From contig NZ_JADZAT010000028.1 in the NCBI RefSeq assembly GCF_020852455.1, positions 186,001 through 250,000 of the forward strand: a stretch of DNA of 64,000 nt, read 5' to 3'. This DNA is from Novosphingobium sp. (GTDB lineage Bacteria; Pseudomonadota; Alphaproteobacteria; Sphingomonadales; Sphingomonadaceae). How positions within the stretch are numbered: the stretch's first letter is position 1; every line of letters begins with the position of its first letter. Both the position numbers and the translations under genes were made by a program. The notes beneath the pieces were generated by a model. It saw nothing but the letters and a program-made list of their open reading frames with translations, was not told the origin of the DNA and searched no databases. Shown in pieces: positions 24,700 to 33,831 of the stretch.

Positions 24700-25454
24700 G
24701 CCAGCAGTCCCTGAAAGGCGCGTTCGGCCAGTTGCGACTGGCCGGGAATCATCGCGAAATCGCACAGCGCCAGGAACGGCGCGTCGGTCACGCTGTCACC
24801 CAGCCCGATCACCGGCAAGGCGGGATGCGCGGCGCGCAGTTCACCCAGCAGGTGTTCGACCGCCTGACGCTTGCCCAGGTGCGGGGGCAGGTAGGCGACA
24901 TTGTTGCCGTTGACGTGCACCGTCCAGCCGGACGGAACCGCCGGACGAACAAGCTCCGCCAGGGCGTGCAGTTCTTCCTCGCGCGCCGGATCGCGGTGCT
25001 TGGCAACCACATAGAGCGGCGTGTCCGCCTCTGCGATGATCCGCACCCGCACGTCGGCCCCGGCGGCCTGGGCCTGCCTGTCAAAACCGGCAGTGAGCGC
25101 TTCAAGATCACCCCTGACAGCTTCAGCAGCCTGCCCGATCCGGTTCTGCCAGACCGGACAGACCAGCCCGCCCGGGCGCAGCACCACCCCGCCATGGGCG
25201 GCGATTGCATGATCGAAGGCCAGATCGACCCGGCGCAGCGCGTCCACGCTGCGGCCGGTCACCGGGACCAGCACGGTGCCCCGGCGCAGCCACTCGATCC
25301 AGGCCAGCTGGCGCGGCGTGGCAAAGCTGGCGGGCTGACCTTCGCGGTCATAGGCCATCACGGTCAGGTCGACTTCGCTTACGTCTGCGGGGCATTTGCG
25401 GCGGGTCTGGAACAGGGTGTCATCCAGATCGACCAGAGCAATCGCGTGAACCAT
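24696..25454 (-). CDS. HAD-superfamily phosphatase of the Ter biosynthetic module
   Basis: A 252-residue Cof-like HAD hydrolase. Motif I is DLDDT (nucleophile Asp9, acid Asp11) and the C-terminal GLGDSVTDAPF supplies motif IV. PVTGRS near residue 64 is motif II. HAD genes next to PRTase/TRSP and StiP genes are typical of the Ter-linked pathway proposed to make a nucleoside-like metabolite; dephosphorylation of that product is a plausible role. The start ATG overlaps the upstream TAA by one base, so the genes are tightly coupled. Confidence 0.87.
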   Translation of the reverse strand: MVHAIALVDLDDTLFQTRRKCPADVSEVDLTVMAYDREGQPASFATPRQLAWIEWLRRGTVLVPVTGRSVDALRRVDLAFDHAIAAHGGVVLRPGGLVCPVWQNRIGQAAEAVRGDLEALTAGFDRQAQAAGADVRVRIIAEADTPLYVVAKHRDPAREEELHALAELVRPAVPSGWTVHVNGNNVAYLPPHLGKRQAVEHLLGELRAAHPALPVIGLGDSVTDAPFLALCDFAMIPGQSQLAERAFQGLLA

Positions 25455-26623
25455 TACCCAACCCCGACGTGGCCAGCCCCGAAATCAATCGTTCGATCCC
25501 CATCGCGCAGCAGCGCCGGATCGAGCGAGTCCGCCGGGGTTTCGTGGCAGACGATCCGCAGCCGCCGTCCGGTGCTGCCGGTGTTGTAAAGGAAGTTGGG
25601 AACGCCGGTCTGGTAGTTGTCGGCCAGGCGCAGCACCGAACAGATCGCCCCGCCGACCCGGGCCGGGCTGCGGGTGGTGGCCTGAACCAGCACATCGTGT
25701 CCGTCCGCCTCCAGCGCTTCGGCCAGCAGGAAAGCCGGATAGAGCAGCTCGCCAGTGCCGACCACATGCAGCGGATCGCCGTGATCGGGGGCGAACTGGG
25801 CCAGCAGGGCCGCGTGATCGGCCCGCAATCCCAGCGTGCCGAGCCGGCCGAAATTGGTGCGCTGATCCAGCGTGCCGAGCCGCCCGGTGCAGGGCTCGAC
25901 CGCGGCATTCTCATCCCCCTCACCCTTCCAGGCGAGCGTTCCGGCCAGCAGCGAGTGGACCCGTGCCGGGGCCGGCATCGCGGCCAGGAAGCCGTCTCCG
26001 CCGGTCCAGTCGGTCAGCACCGCGATCTCGATCCGCTTGAGCTGCGGCAGCAGCGGCGCCAGTCGGGCCGCCAGGTTGACGAAGGTGTTGCCGGTGGTGA
26101 CCTCGTCATCGACCAGCACCAGGCTTTGCACATCCTCCAGCCGGTGCGGCCATTCGGGGCAGTCGGGGGCATAGATCAGGTGCGATGAGGCATGACTGTG
26201 CGGCTCTTCAAAGCGCACGATCGGTTCGCGCCCGATCAGCTGGCGGGTCGAATGGAGATAGAGCGCATCGCGGCGCCCGCTGTCCTGGCACCAGGCCTGA
26301 TGCACCGACTGGCCCAGCGCGATCGCGGTTTCGGCCATGCCCATTACCAGCACCGGTTCGGGCAGGTCGGCCGGCAATTGCCGCGCCAGAGCATTGCTGG
26401 CGGCGCGCATTTCGGCCGGGCGGGCCGGAATGTGGCGGCCCAGCACGCGCGAGACGATCAGGAACCCGCGCCGCCGGTTCTCGCGCGCGGCGAAGGCGCA
26501 TAGCCGGTCCAGCGGCCAATCGCGCTCGCGCCATTCAAGGTGCAGCGCGCCGTTGGGCAGGCTGACCACGCGGCTGCGCGCTCCGGCACCGGTCGTAAAG
26601 TCAAACGCGGGTGCGTTTTCCAA
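25454..26623 (-). CDS. phosphoribosyltransferase-TRSP two-domain protein (Ter module)
   Basis: A 389-residue protein. The N-terminal part is a phosphoribosyltransferase with the PRPP-binding loop LVLVDDEVTTGNT at 168-180. The C-terminal part is the TRSP domain, with the naming motif TRSP at 317-320. Families of this build occur in the biosynthetic branch of Ter stress clusters, where a ribosylated small molecule is thought to be made. It starts with TTG at 26623, supported by AGGAG six bases upstream. The usual partners ATP-grasp and CitE-like aldolase are not found in this window. Confidence 0.87.
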   Translation of the reverse strand: MENAPAFDFTTGAGARSRVVSLPNGALHLEWRERDWPLDRLCAFAARENRRRGFLIVSRVLGRHIPARPAEMRAASNALARQLPADLPEPVLVMGMAETAIALGQSVHQAWCQDSGRRDALYLHSTRQLIGREPIVRFEEPHSHASSHLIYAPDCPEWPHRLEDVQSLVLVDDEVTTGNTFVNLAARLAPLLPQLKRIEIAVLTDWTGGDGFLAAMPAPARVHSLLAGTLAWKGEGDENAAVEPCTGRLGTLDQRTNFGRLGTLGLRADHAALLAQFAPDHGDPLHVVGTGELLYPAFLLAEALEADGHDVLVQATTRSPARVGGAICSVLRLADNYQTGVPNFLYNTGSTGRRLRIVCHETPADSLDPALLRDGDRTIDFGAGHVGVG

Positions 26624-26691
26624 CTATTGCTCCTGACGTGGGGGGAGGGAGTTCGCCTATCGGCCAATGCCATAGCCGATTTCGCGGGAAA

Positions 26692-27906
26692 TCAGAACCC
26701 GATCTTGAGACAGGTTGCGAACTGGCGCGCCTCGCGGGCAATATCGGCGCGCGACCGGCTTTGTCCAGGGTGCGCGACGCGCGGGGTAATACCTGCGGCG
26801 TCAAGAAAAGCCCGGGCGACCGAGCCCTTCACCCCGAAGTTGATATTTTCCGAAGCCGAACCGGCACTGCGGATCTGGTCATGCGCCAGCCCGGCGCGGA
26901 CCACGCCGATCACCAGCCCGGTCGAATCGAGGATCGGCCCGCCCGATGCGCCGCTGGCGGTGGGCGCGGTATATTGCATGACTGCGGCATTGTTGCCGAA
27001 CCCGCACAGGCCCGAGACATTGCCGGCGGTCACCTGCGGCCCCTGACCAAGGAGGTTCTGCAAGGGGAAGCCAACCAGCACCACGTCTTCGCCCAGGTGC
27101 AGCTCGATCCCTTCGCGGAAGGCGGCCAGCTGGTCAAACCGGGTATCGATTTCGACCAGCGCCAGATCGTTGTGCGGATCGGAAAAGACCACGCGGCCGG
27201 GGGTCGATCGCCGTTCGTTGGTGACCTCGATCGTCTGCGCGTCCTCGATCACGTGGTGATTGGTCAGCACGTGGTTGGGGGCGATCACGAAGCCGCTGCC
27301 CGATGCCGTGGAACCCGGTGTCGGGCGCGGGCCGCTGCGGCCCGGATCCTCATAGCCGCCGCTGGAGCGCGGCGGATCAGGCAGGCCGTGATTGCTGTCG
27401 ATATGCGCGCCGATCCGCGATCCGATCACCCCCAGCCCGCCGGTAAAGCCCTGGCCATTGGCCATCAGCCGCCAGCCGCCATCGTGGCGATAGGCATCGA
27501 TCAAGTGCAGCGTGGCGTTGCCGCAATTGGCCAGATCGATCCGGAAGCTGTAGGGATCGGCCGGGGTATCGCCTTTCGCCTCGACCCAGGTCAGGTCCAT
27601 GAAGGCCGCGCCGGTGCCCGGGCCGCCCGCAACATAGGCAATGGCCTGGACCCGGGTAACTTCGGGCGGGAGCCGGTCGAGCGCAACGTCGGTGGTGAAA
27701 CCGGCGTCAAACCTGACGAAGGGATGCGAATCCTTGCCCGGCCCCAGCGCATAGGCCGGTTCGACCGAACTGGCCCGTTCCCCGGCCAGAAACAGCACCA
27801 CCAGCGAAAAGCGCGCCGCCAGCAGCCCCGCGTTCCCGCATTCGAGCGAGAAGCGCAGCTGCGGCGCGGCCAGCTTGAGCCGTTGGCCCGCAACCAGATT
27901 GGTCAT
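26692..27906 (-). CDS. TerD-domain / trypsin-like serine protease fusion
   Basis: A 404-residue two-domain protein. Residues 1-170 form a TerD-like domain: the C-terminal signature DAYRHDGGWRLMANGQGF is at 137-154, but the usual DLDAS calcium site is missing. A Gly/Pro-rich linker (about 172-200) leads to a chymotrypsin-fold protease with a complete triad, His218 (TNHHVI), Asp247 (HNDLAL) and Ser321 (GASGGP), as in HtrA-type enzymes. No signal peptide is present, so it should act in the cytoplasm. Start ATG 27906; the longer frame to 28041 overlaps terD and is rejected. It stands 19 bp after a terD gene. Confidence 0.85.
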   Translation of the reverse strand: MTNLVAGQRLKLAAPQLRFSLECGNAGLLAARFSLVVLFLAGERASSVEPAYALGPGKDSHPFVRFDAGFTTDVALDRLPPEVTRVQAIAYVAGGPGTGAAFMDLTWVEAKGDTPADPYSFRIDLANCGNATLHLIDAYRHDGGWRLMANGQGFTGGLGVIGSRIGAHIDSNHGLPDPPRSSGGYEDPGRSGPRPTPGSTASGSGFVIAPNHVLTNHHVIEDAQTIEVTNERRSTPGRVVFSDPHNDLALVEIDTRFDQLAAFREGIELHLGEDVVLVGFPLQNLLGQGPQVTAGNVSGLCGFGNNAAVMQYTAPTASGASGGPILDSTGLVIGVVRAGLAHDQIRSAGSASENINFGVKGSVARAFLDAAGITPRVAHPGQSRSRADIAREARQFATCLKIGF

Positions 27907-27925
27907 TGTCCGGGCCGCCGGGCGA

Positions 27926-28510
27926 TCAGATGTTGACGCCCATCGAGCCGGCCAGCGCGCCGAGCCCGCCGGCAAAGCCTTCGCCGCGCGCCTTGAACTT
28001 GAACCCGCCGGCCTCGTTCGGATCGCGGTAGAGTTCGCCAAAGATCATCGCGGTTTCGACCGAGGCATCTTCCGACAGATCATAGCGGGCCAGTTCGGTC
28101 CCGTCCGACTGGTTGACCACGCGGATGAAGGCGCGCTGGACCATCCCGAAGTTCTGGCGGCGCTGGTCAGCCTCGTGGATCGTCACGGTAAAGGCGATCC
28201 GTTCGACATCGGCAGGCAGCTGCGCCAGCGAGACCGCAACAACCTCGTCGTCGCCTTCTCCCACGCCGGTCAGGTTGTCACCCTTGTGGACCACCGAGCC
28301 ATCGGCCGACTGCGGCTGGTTGTAGAAGATGAAATCGGCGTCTGAGCGCACCTTGCCGCCTGCGCCCAGCAGGAAAGCCGAAGCATCCAGATCGAACGCC
28401 GCGCCATCGGTAACCCGGGTATCCCAACCCAGCCCGACAAAGACCGCGCTAAGCCCGGGGGCCTGCTTGGTCAGGCTGACATTGCCACCCTTGGTAAGTG
28501 AAACTGCCAT
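27926..28510 (-). CDS. terD: TerD-family stress protein
   Basis: A 194-residue single TerD domain, cytoplasmic calcium-binding stress protein. FDLDAS near residues 39-44 and [13 protein letters not shown] near 77-89 provide the acidic Ca-binding loops; the C-terminus [19 protein letters not shown] is typical. AAGGAGAC precedes the ATG. It is one of several TerD paralogues in the operon. Such proteins are linked to resistance to tellurite, phage and other stress, with an unclear molecular role. Confidence 0.95.
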   Translation of the reverse strand: MAVSLTKGGNVSLTKQAPGLSAVFVGLGWDTRVTDGAAFDLDASAFLLGAGGKVRSDADFIFYNQPQSADGSVVHKGDNLTGVGEGDDEVVAVSLAQLPADVERIAFTVTIHEADQRRQNFGMVQRAFIRVVNQSDGTELARYDLSEDASVETAMIFGELYRDPNEAGGFKFKARGEGFAGGLGALAGSMGVNI

Positions 28511-28537
28511 CGTATGTCTCCTTGGGCGCCCGGCCGA

Positions 28538-29116
28538 TCAGCCGATGTTGACGCCGAAATTGCGCGCCAGCGGGCCCAGTCCGCCGGCAAAACCCTGTCC
28601 GACCGCGCGGAATTTCCATTCGCCGCCGTGGCGATAGACCTCGCCAAAGATCATCGCGGTTTCGACCGAGGAATCCTCGGTCAGGTCATAGCGGGTGATC
28701 TCGTTGCCGTTGCTGGCATCGACGATCCGCACGAAGGCGTTGCTGACCGAACCGAAGTTCTGGCGACGCGCATCGGCATCGTGGATCGTCACCGCCACCG
28801 CGATCTTGCTGATTTCGGCGGGCACCGCGTTCAGATCGACCTTGATCGCCTCGTCATCGCCGTCGCCTTCGCCGGTCAGGTTATCGCCGGTGTGCTCGAC
28901 CGACCCTTCGGACGAACGCAGGTTGTTGTAGAAGATGAAATCCCCGTCCGAACGCACCTTGCCGCCTTCGTTAAGCAGGAAGCACGATGCATCCAGATCG
29001 AACGCAGCGCCATCGGTCGAACGCACGTCCCAGCCCAGTCCGATCAGGATCTTCGAAAGACCCGGTGCTTCCTTGGACAGGCTAACGTTTCCGCCCTTTG
29101 AAAGACTGACACTCAT
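28538..29116 (-). CDS. terE: TerD-family stress protein (TerE-like)
   Basis: A 192-residue single TerD domain, very similar to its downstream neighbour, so probably a tandem duplication. FDLDAS near 39-44 and [13 protein letters not shown] near 77-89 are intact Ca-binding loops. The ATG follows GGAGTGAGACA. It lies between TerC and the second terD gene. The choice of terE over terD as a name is by position and resemblance only. Confidence 0.95.
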   Translation of the reverse strand: MSVSLSKGGNVSLSKEAPGLSKILIGLGWDVRSTDGAAFDLDASCFLLNEGGKVRSDGDFIFYNNLRSSEGSVEHTGDNLTGEGDGDDEAIKVDLNAVPAEISKIAVAVTIHDADARRQNFGSVSNAFVRIVDASNGNEITRYDLTEDSSVETAMIFGEVYRHGGEWKFRAVGQGFAGGLGPLARNFGVNIG

Positions 29117-29174
29117 TGTCTCACTCCATCTGCTGGGGTCCGGGCCACTGGCCCGGGCCGGTTATTGCAAAAAG

Positions 29175-30215
29175 TCAGTTGTCGCCCGCTGCCGCTTCGG
29201 CCCGGTTGTGCTTGATCGAGGACATCAGCGACAGGCCGATCAGCGCCGCACCGATCAGCCCGGTGACCGTTTCGGGAATGTGGAACATCAAGCTGGTCAG
29301 CATGATCATCGCCAGGGCAATGATCGCCCAGAATGCGCCATGCTCAAGATAGCGGTATTCGGCCAGGGTGCCCTTATCGACCAGGAAGATCGTCAGCGAC
29401 CGGACGAACATGGCCCCGATCCCCAGGCCGACCGCGATCACGAACAGGTTGTTCGACAGCGCAAAGGCCCCGATCACCCCATCGAAGCTGAACGAAGCGT
29501 CGAGCACTTCTAGATAGAGGAACGCCCCCAGCCCGGCGCGCTGCACGCCATCGGCGGCATCGGGTGCTTCCAGCACGTTGCCGATCCATTCGACCGCGAA
29601 GAAGGTGGCAATCCCCATCAGGCCCGACACCAGGAAGGTCCGCCCCTCGGCGGGATCGGCCACCTGGTTCGAAATGAAGTAGAGGATCATGATCGTCAGG
29701 ATGATCTCGAACGCTTCAAGGTCCGCGAACTTCTTCAGCGGGCGCTCGATCAGGCCGATCCAGTCATGCTCCTTTTCGGAATCGAAGAAGAACTTGAGGC
29801 CGACCAGCAACAGGAAGGCCCCGCCAAAGCCCATGATCCCGGCGTGTGCGCCTTCGATGATGTGCTGGTAGCGCAGCGGTTCCTCGATCGCCAGCCGCAG
29901 CGCCTCGATTGGTCCCAGGCTGGCGGCGATCGCGACGATCAGCAGCGGGAAGATGATCCGCATGCCGAACACCGCGATCAGGATCCCCCAGGTCAGAAAG
30001 CGCCGCTGCCAGACCGGATCCATGTCCTTGAGCACGGTGGCGTTGACCACCGCGTTGTCGAAGGAAAGCGAAACTTCCAGCACGCTCAGCACCAGACAGA
30101 TCCACATCGTGGCCAGCGCCGCGCCCATGGTGCCGCCGTTCATGTAACCCAGCCAGGCGCCCACGCCCAGGCCGGCCACCGTGAACAGCATGCTGCCCCG
30201 GAAATACTTCATCAT
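29175..30215 (-). CDS. terC: TerC/DUF475-family integral membrane protein
   Basis: A 346-residue inner-membrane protein with about nine hydrophobic segments. The family core SLSFDNAVVNATVL (about residues 51-64) and a second DASFSFDGVIGAFAL (about 236-250) carry the paired Asp residues thought to bind metal ions. TerC is the membrane part of Ter systems and is also linked to manganese export. Start ATG 30215, seven bases after GGGGGA, rather than the TTG two codons upstream. Confidence 0.92.
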   Translation of the reverse strand: MMKYFRGSMLFTVAGLGVGAWLGYMNGGTMGAALATMWICLVLSVLEVSLSFDNAVVNATVLKDMDPVWQRRFLTWGILIAVFGMRIIFPLLIVAIAASLGPIEALRLAIEEPLRYQHIIEGAHAGIMGFGGAFLLLVGLKFFFDSEKEHDWIGLIERPLKKFADLEAFEIILTIMILYFISNQVADPAEGRTFLVSGLMGIATFFAVEWIGNVLEAPDAADGVQRAGLGAFLYLEVLDASFSFDGVIGAFALSNNLFVIAVGLGIGAMFVRSLTIFLVDKGTLAEYRYLEHGAFWAIIALAMIMLTSLMFHIPETVTGLIGAALIGLSLMSSIKHNRAEAAAGDN

Positions 30216-30256
30216 GCTCAATTCCCCCTTGATTGCTTGGCCACGTCGCGCATGGT

Positions 30257-31453
30257 TCAGTCCTTGCGCCCGGCACTCCAGCGCAGGCCAAAGCCAAGCC
30301 GCCGGTCATATTCGGAATGGTCGCGGAAATATTCCACGAGCCGTGTGATCTTGAGCGTGCCGCCTTCGTTTTCCAGCACGGCGATACCGCAGAACCCGCG
30401 ATCGTTGCGGCCTTCGGTCATCCGCACTTCGATCGGCGGCTGATCCGGCGCGGTGATTGTCACCACGCCGTCGGTGGCGGCCCAGTTGGGTGCCCCTTCA
30501 TAAATATAGGCAAAGATCGCGATCCGCCGGAACATCGCCCAGTTCGCGCCGTTGATCCGCATCGTTTCGCCTTCGGAGATATCACCGGTGCGATCATCTC
30601 CCGACAGCGCGATAAACGGCGGATCATAGAAATCGCCGAACCGGCGGCCCAGCGCCTGGACGACGTTCATGTCGCCATTTGAAAATTCGATCAGACAGCC
30701 CAGATCGAGGTCGATCGCATTGCCGCCGCCAAAGAAGCCCTTGCGCCCGCGGTTCCAGTTGAGGTTGACCTTGATCTCACCGAACGAGGCCCCGCGCTTT
30801 TCCAGACTGATGCTCGACCGGGTCTTGTCGAGCGAAATCTTCGACAGGTTGACCGGCGCTGCGGGCGCCGCAGGCGGAGGGGGCGGTGCCGCGGGGGGAG
30901 GAGGCGGTGGCGGCGGCGGCGCAGGTGCTGGCTCGTCCGCAACATCGATCCCGAAGGACCGCGCCAGCGGGCCCAGCCCGCCGTTGAAGCCCTGCCCCAC
31001 CGCGCGCAGCTTCCAGCCATTGCGGCGATAGAGTTCGGCCACCATCAGCGCAGCTTCGGTTGCGCTGCCCAGTGCCGGGGCATAATCGACCAGCGCGGCA
31101 CCGCCGCTGCCGATCACCAGCTTCAGCCCGTCATGCCGGGCCAGGGTCGATCCCCCGGCACCGCTGTCCACGGTGACGCAGAACACCACCTTTTCAACAT
31201 CGGCGGGGATCGCCGCCAGATCGATATCGAACTTGATCCCGCTGGCGCTGCTGGCGGTCACCTTGACTGCGCCGCCGGCACCGTTGGGCTGGTTGTAAAA
31301 CACCATGTCGGCATCGCTGCGGACCTTGCCCGAGGCCCCGAGCAGATAGGCCGAACCATCCAGCCCGGCGGCCCCCGCCAAAGGCCAGTCGATCGCCACA
31401 TTGATCGCGCTCGCCTCGATCTGGGTGTTGCCCCCGGTTTGCAGCGATTGCAT
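30257..31453 (-). CDS. terA: tandem TerD-domain protein (TerA-like) with proline linker
   Basis: A 398-residue protein with two TerD-type domains, about 1-175 and 206-398, joined by a linker made almost entirely of Pro and Ala (about 176-203). The first domain has lost most acidic Ca-loop residues (SGIKFDIDL instead of GDNLTG). The second keeps IDLDLG and GDDRTGDISEGE. The build matches TerA. The ATG is preceded only by a weak GAGAG. It lies between the terZ-like gene and terC. Confidence 0.85.
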   Translation of the reverse strand: MQSLQTGGNTQIEASAINVAIDWPLAGAAGLDGSAYLLGASGKVRSDADMVFYNQPNGAGGAVKVTASSASGIKFDIDLAAIPADVEKVVFCVTVDSGAGGSTLARHDGLKLVIGSGGAALVDYAPALGSATEAALMVAELYRRNGWKLRAVGQGFNGGLGPLARSFGIDVADEPAPAPPPPPPPPPAAPPPPPAAPAAPVNLSKISLDKTRSSISLEKRGASFGEIKVNLNWNRGRKGFFGGGNAIDLDLGCLIEFSNGDMNVVQALGRRFGDFYDPPFIALSGDDRTGDISEGETMRINGANWAMFRRIAIFAYIYEGAPNWAATDGVVTITAPDQPPIEVRMTEGRNDRGFCGIAVLENEGGTLKITRLVEYFRDHSEYDRRLGFGLRWSAGRKD

Positions 31454-31526
31454 AGGTTACCGTCTCTCTGTTTGGGCTGGAATCGATAGCCCCGGCGACC
31501 GCGAACGGCGCACCGGGGCTGAAATC

Positions 31527-32108
31527 TTATAGCGAGCGGACGATGGCCGGCATCATGTCGTGGAACGTGCGTCCCGAAGTGATTCCGCCAATCGCGGTCA
31601 TCACCCAGCCAGCGCCACTGCGCGAAAGCTTGGCCATGATCTGCGCGGTGTGCGAACCGCTGCCGGTCAGGTCATAACGGGCCATTTCCTGCCCGGTGGT
31701 GGCATCAACCAGGCGGCAAAAGGCATTTTCGATCCGGTCGAAGGTATCGCCCTGGAACGAATTCACGGTGAAGACCAAGGTCTGCACATCGGCAGGGACG
31801 CGCGGCAGATCGACGATGATCTGTTCGTCATCGCCATCGCCATCGCCGGTGCGATTGTCGCCGGTGTGGATGATGCTGCCATCTTCGCTGCGCAATTGGC
31901 CGAACCAGATTGCCTCCAGCGGCTGGCCCTGGGCATTGAACATCAGGCACGAGGCATCAAGATCGATCTCGTCATTGCCGCCCATCAGCGCGCCGAAGAA
32001 ACCCTTCTTCTGCTTGACGTCCCAGCCCAGCCCCATGATCACCCGGGTCAATGCGCTGCCATCGCGCTTTTCCAGCGAAACGCTCTGCCCTTTTGCCAAA
32101 CTCACCAT
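31527..32108 (-). CDS. terZ: TerD-family stress protein (TerZ-like)
   Basis: A 193-residue TerD domain with the longer KKGFFGALMGGNDEIDLDAS loop seen in TerZ/TerX proteins, and intact GDNRTGDGDGDDE. The ATG at 32108 follows GGGAGAAAAGTTC; an in-frame ATG at 32123 lies inside that ribosome-binding site and is less likely. It follows a 123-bp gap, the widest in the operon, which is AT-rich (32170-32220) and may carry an internal promoter. Confidence 0.92.
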   Translation of the reverse strand: MVSLAKGQSVSLEKRDGSALTRVIMGLGWDVKQKKGFFGALMGGNDEIDLDASCLMFNAQGQPLEAIWFGQLRSEDGSIIHTGDNRTGDGDGDDEQIIVDLPRVPADVQTLVFTVNSFQGDTFDRIENAFCRLVDATTGQEMARYDLTGSGSHTAQIMAKLSRSGAGWVMTAIGGITSGRTFHDMMPAIVRSL

Positions 32109-32231
32109 GAACTTTTCTCCCACCAGGATGGCTCACTGAATCATCCTGCAAGATCACCTTGTGAGCCGCAAGCTACAATTTGGTTAACTGGTAAGAACTT
32201 GAGAAAACCGGGCAATTACAGGTCGGTCAGC

Positions 32232-32696
32232 TCAACCAAACGGATCTTCGATCTTGCCGTAACGGCGGGTCACGAATTCGGCATTGTTGGCAAAGGCATC
32301 AAGCTCGCTCTGCGCCAGATCGCGTGACAAGGCATCAACCCTGGCGCGCATCTTGGCCAGCGCCTCGTCAAGCACAAAGCTGGCCGAACGTCCGGTCTTC
32401 TTGAAGATTTCCTTGCGGTGTTCGGCCGGCACATCGATGTAGCTGCGCAACAATTTGGGCAGATGTTCGTCACGCAACTGGACCAGTTCGCTCAGCACGA
32501 TCCGGTCAAACGCCGAACTGTCAGCCTGGCGGACCAGCCGGTCGATCGTTTCGGCAATGCCCCTGGCTGCGGCGCGGGCGTTTGCCGGCAGCCGTTCATC
32601 GTCAAGATCAACCCGCGGAACCGGCGGCGGCGCTGGTGCCGCCGGCGCTGGCGCCGTGGGGCCTGAGCCCAGAATCTTGCGAAACCAGTCCTTCAT
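32232..32696 (-). CDS. small helical protein of the Ter operon (possible XpaC-like)
   Basis: A 154-residue protein. A basic N-terminus and a Pro/Ala-rich stretch (about 12-28) are followed by a helical domain containing ELVQLRDEHLPKLLRSY and an RRYG end. The pattern of a Leu-Pro-x-Leu-Leu segment followed by tyrosine recalls XpaC, the usual partner of TelA in tellurite clusters, but similarity is weak. The start could also be ATG 32732. It lies between the helical protein at 32767 and the TerD genes. Function unknown. Confidence 0.6.
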   Translation of the reverse strand: MKDWFRKILGSGPTAPAPAAPAPPPVPRVDLDDERLPANARAAARGIAETIDRLVRQADSSAFDRIVLSELVQLRDEHLPKLLRSYIDVPAEHRKEIFKKTGRSASFVLDEALAKMRARVDALSRDLAQSELDAFANNAEFVTRRYGKIEDPFG

Positions 32697-32766
32697 CTTG
32701 CGCGCTTTGGCGAATCCTTCATGCCGCTTCAAGCCTTAGCATGCGCGAAAGCCGGTTGCACTGTCC

Positions 32767-33732
32767 CTAACGCCGGTCATCCGATTGGCTTTGCGCGATC
32801 GAGTGGGCGGCGCCGACCAGGCGTTCGCGTTCACTGTCGAGCGCGCCCAGGGCCTGGCGAACATTGGCCAGGGCCCGCCCGACCTGGTCCAGCGCGCGCC
32901 CGTCCTGGCTGGCCATGTCCGGGTCGATCAGATTGGGGTTGGCGCGCGCGGTTGCCGCCGCCACACCTTCCATCGCTTCGGTCAGCCGGGCGATCTCGCG
33001 CTCGCTTTCCCGCATCCTGCGGTCGGCCCGGTCAATTTCACGGTTGCTGCTTTCGACCGAACGCGCCGCGCGCGCGGCATTATCGATTGCATCAACCAGC
33101 GCCTGACTGTTTTCATGCAAGGCAATCAGGGCCATGTGGGCCTGGCTGCCCAGGGCCAGTTCGACCGCCAATGCCGACTGCCGTTCAACCAGCGTGGGCA
33201 GCACTTCGCGCGCCAGCGCCTGGGCTCTGGCCGAATCGGCCCCCAGCATGGCGGTCTCGATCCGCGTCTGGGCCTGCCCCAGCCAGGCCCGCGCGCGCTC
33301 AAGCCCGCCGCAGGCCTCGGCCAGCATGGCCTTGGCACGATCGATCGCGACCAGCTGATGGAGCATGGCATCGCGGCTTGACGCAAGTTCGATCACGCTG
33401 GCGACGAACCGCTCGCGCGCGGCAGCGCGCTGGCTGGCGGGATCCGCCTTTCGCCGCACGAACAGTTTGCGCCAGCCACCGGGTGCCGCCTGCGGAGCCG
33501 TGGCGGCAAGCAGATCGCCCAGGGCCTGCAATTCGGCCAGACGCCGGGCAACTTCGGCCTGGCTGTCCCGGTCGGCGCCCAGGATCGCCATGCGGTTCAC
33601 CGCTGCCGTCAGCCTGGCTGAGGCCGCGGTTGCGGCCTGTTCCAGCCGGTCACGCCCGGCCAGGAATGCCGGACTGAGCGGCGCCTGACCCAGAATATCG
33701 AGCAGGATTTGTTCGAGTTCGCGATCGGCCAT
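32767..33732 (-). CDS. coiled-coil protein heading the Ter operon (possible TelA counterpart)
   Basis: A 321-residue, almost entirely helical Ala/Arg/Glu-rich protein with no TM segment. A basic patch WRKLFVRRKAD lies near residues 86-96 and long coiled coils span about 110-310. TelA (toxic-anion resistance) proteins are also long helical proteins beside XpaC and TerD genes, so this may be a diverged counterpart; the sequence alone does not prove that. First gene of the minus-strand operon, divergent from the TonB receptor. Confidence 0.6.
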   Translation of the reverse strand: MADRELEQILLDILGQAPLSPAFLAGRDRLEQAATAASARLTAAVNRMAILGADRDSQAEVARRLAELQALGDLLAATAPQAAPGGWRKLFVRRKADPASQRAAARERFVASVIELASSRDAMLHQLVAIDRAKAMLAEACGGLERARAWLGQAQTRIETAMLGADSARAQALAREVLPTLVERQSALAVELALGSQAHMALIALHENSQALVDAIDNAARAARSVESSNREIDRADRRMRESEREIARLTEAMEGVAAATARANPNLIDPDMASQDGRALDQVGRALANVRQALGALDSERERLVGAAHSIAQSQSDDRR

Positions 33733-33831
33733 AGGTACTTATCTGGTGGCTTTGCCCGCGCAGGGCAAGGCAGTTTGGCGAAACCCGGTCCGTTGCTGCG
33801 CTGACCTGCCCGCCCCGATCACCCGGCGTCC

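Noticed and set aside
26624..26691. Possible promoter inside the Ter operon
   Set aside because: Only 68 bp with a ribosome-binding site for the TTG start; no convincing -35/-10 pair.
30881..30930. GC-rich tract resembling a simple repeat
   Set aside because: It is the Pro/Ala linker coding region of the TerA-like gene, not a separate repeat.
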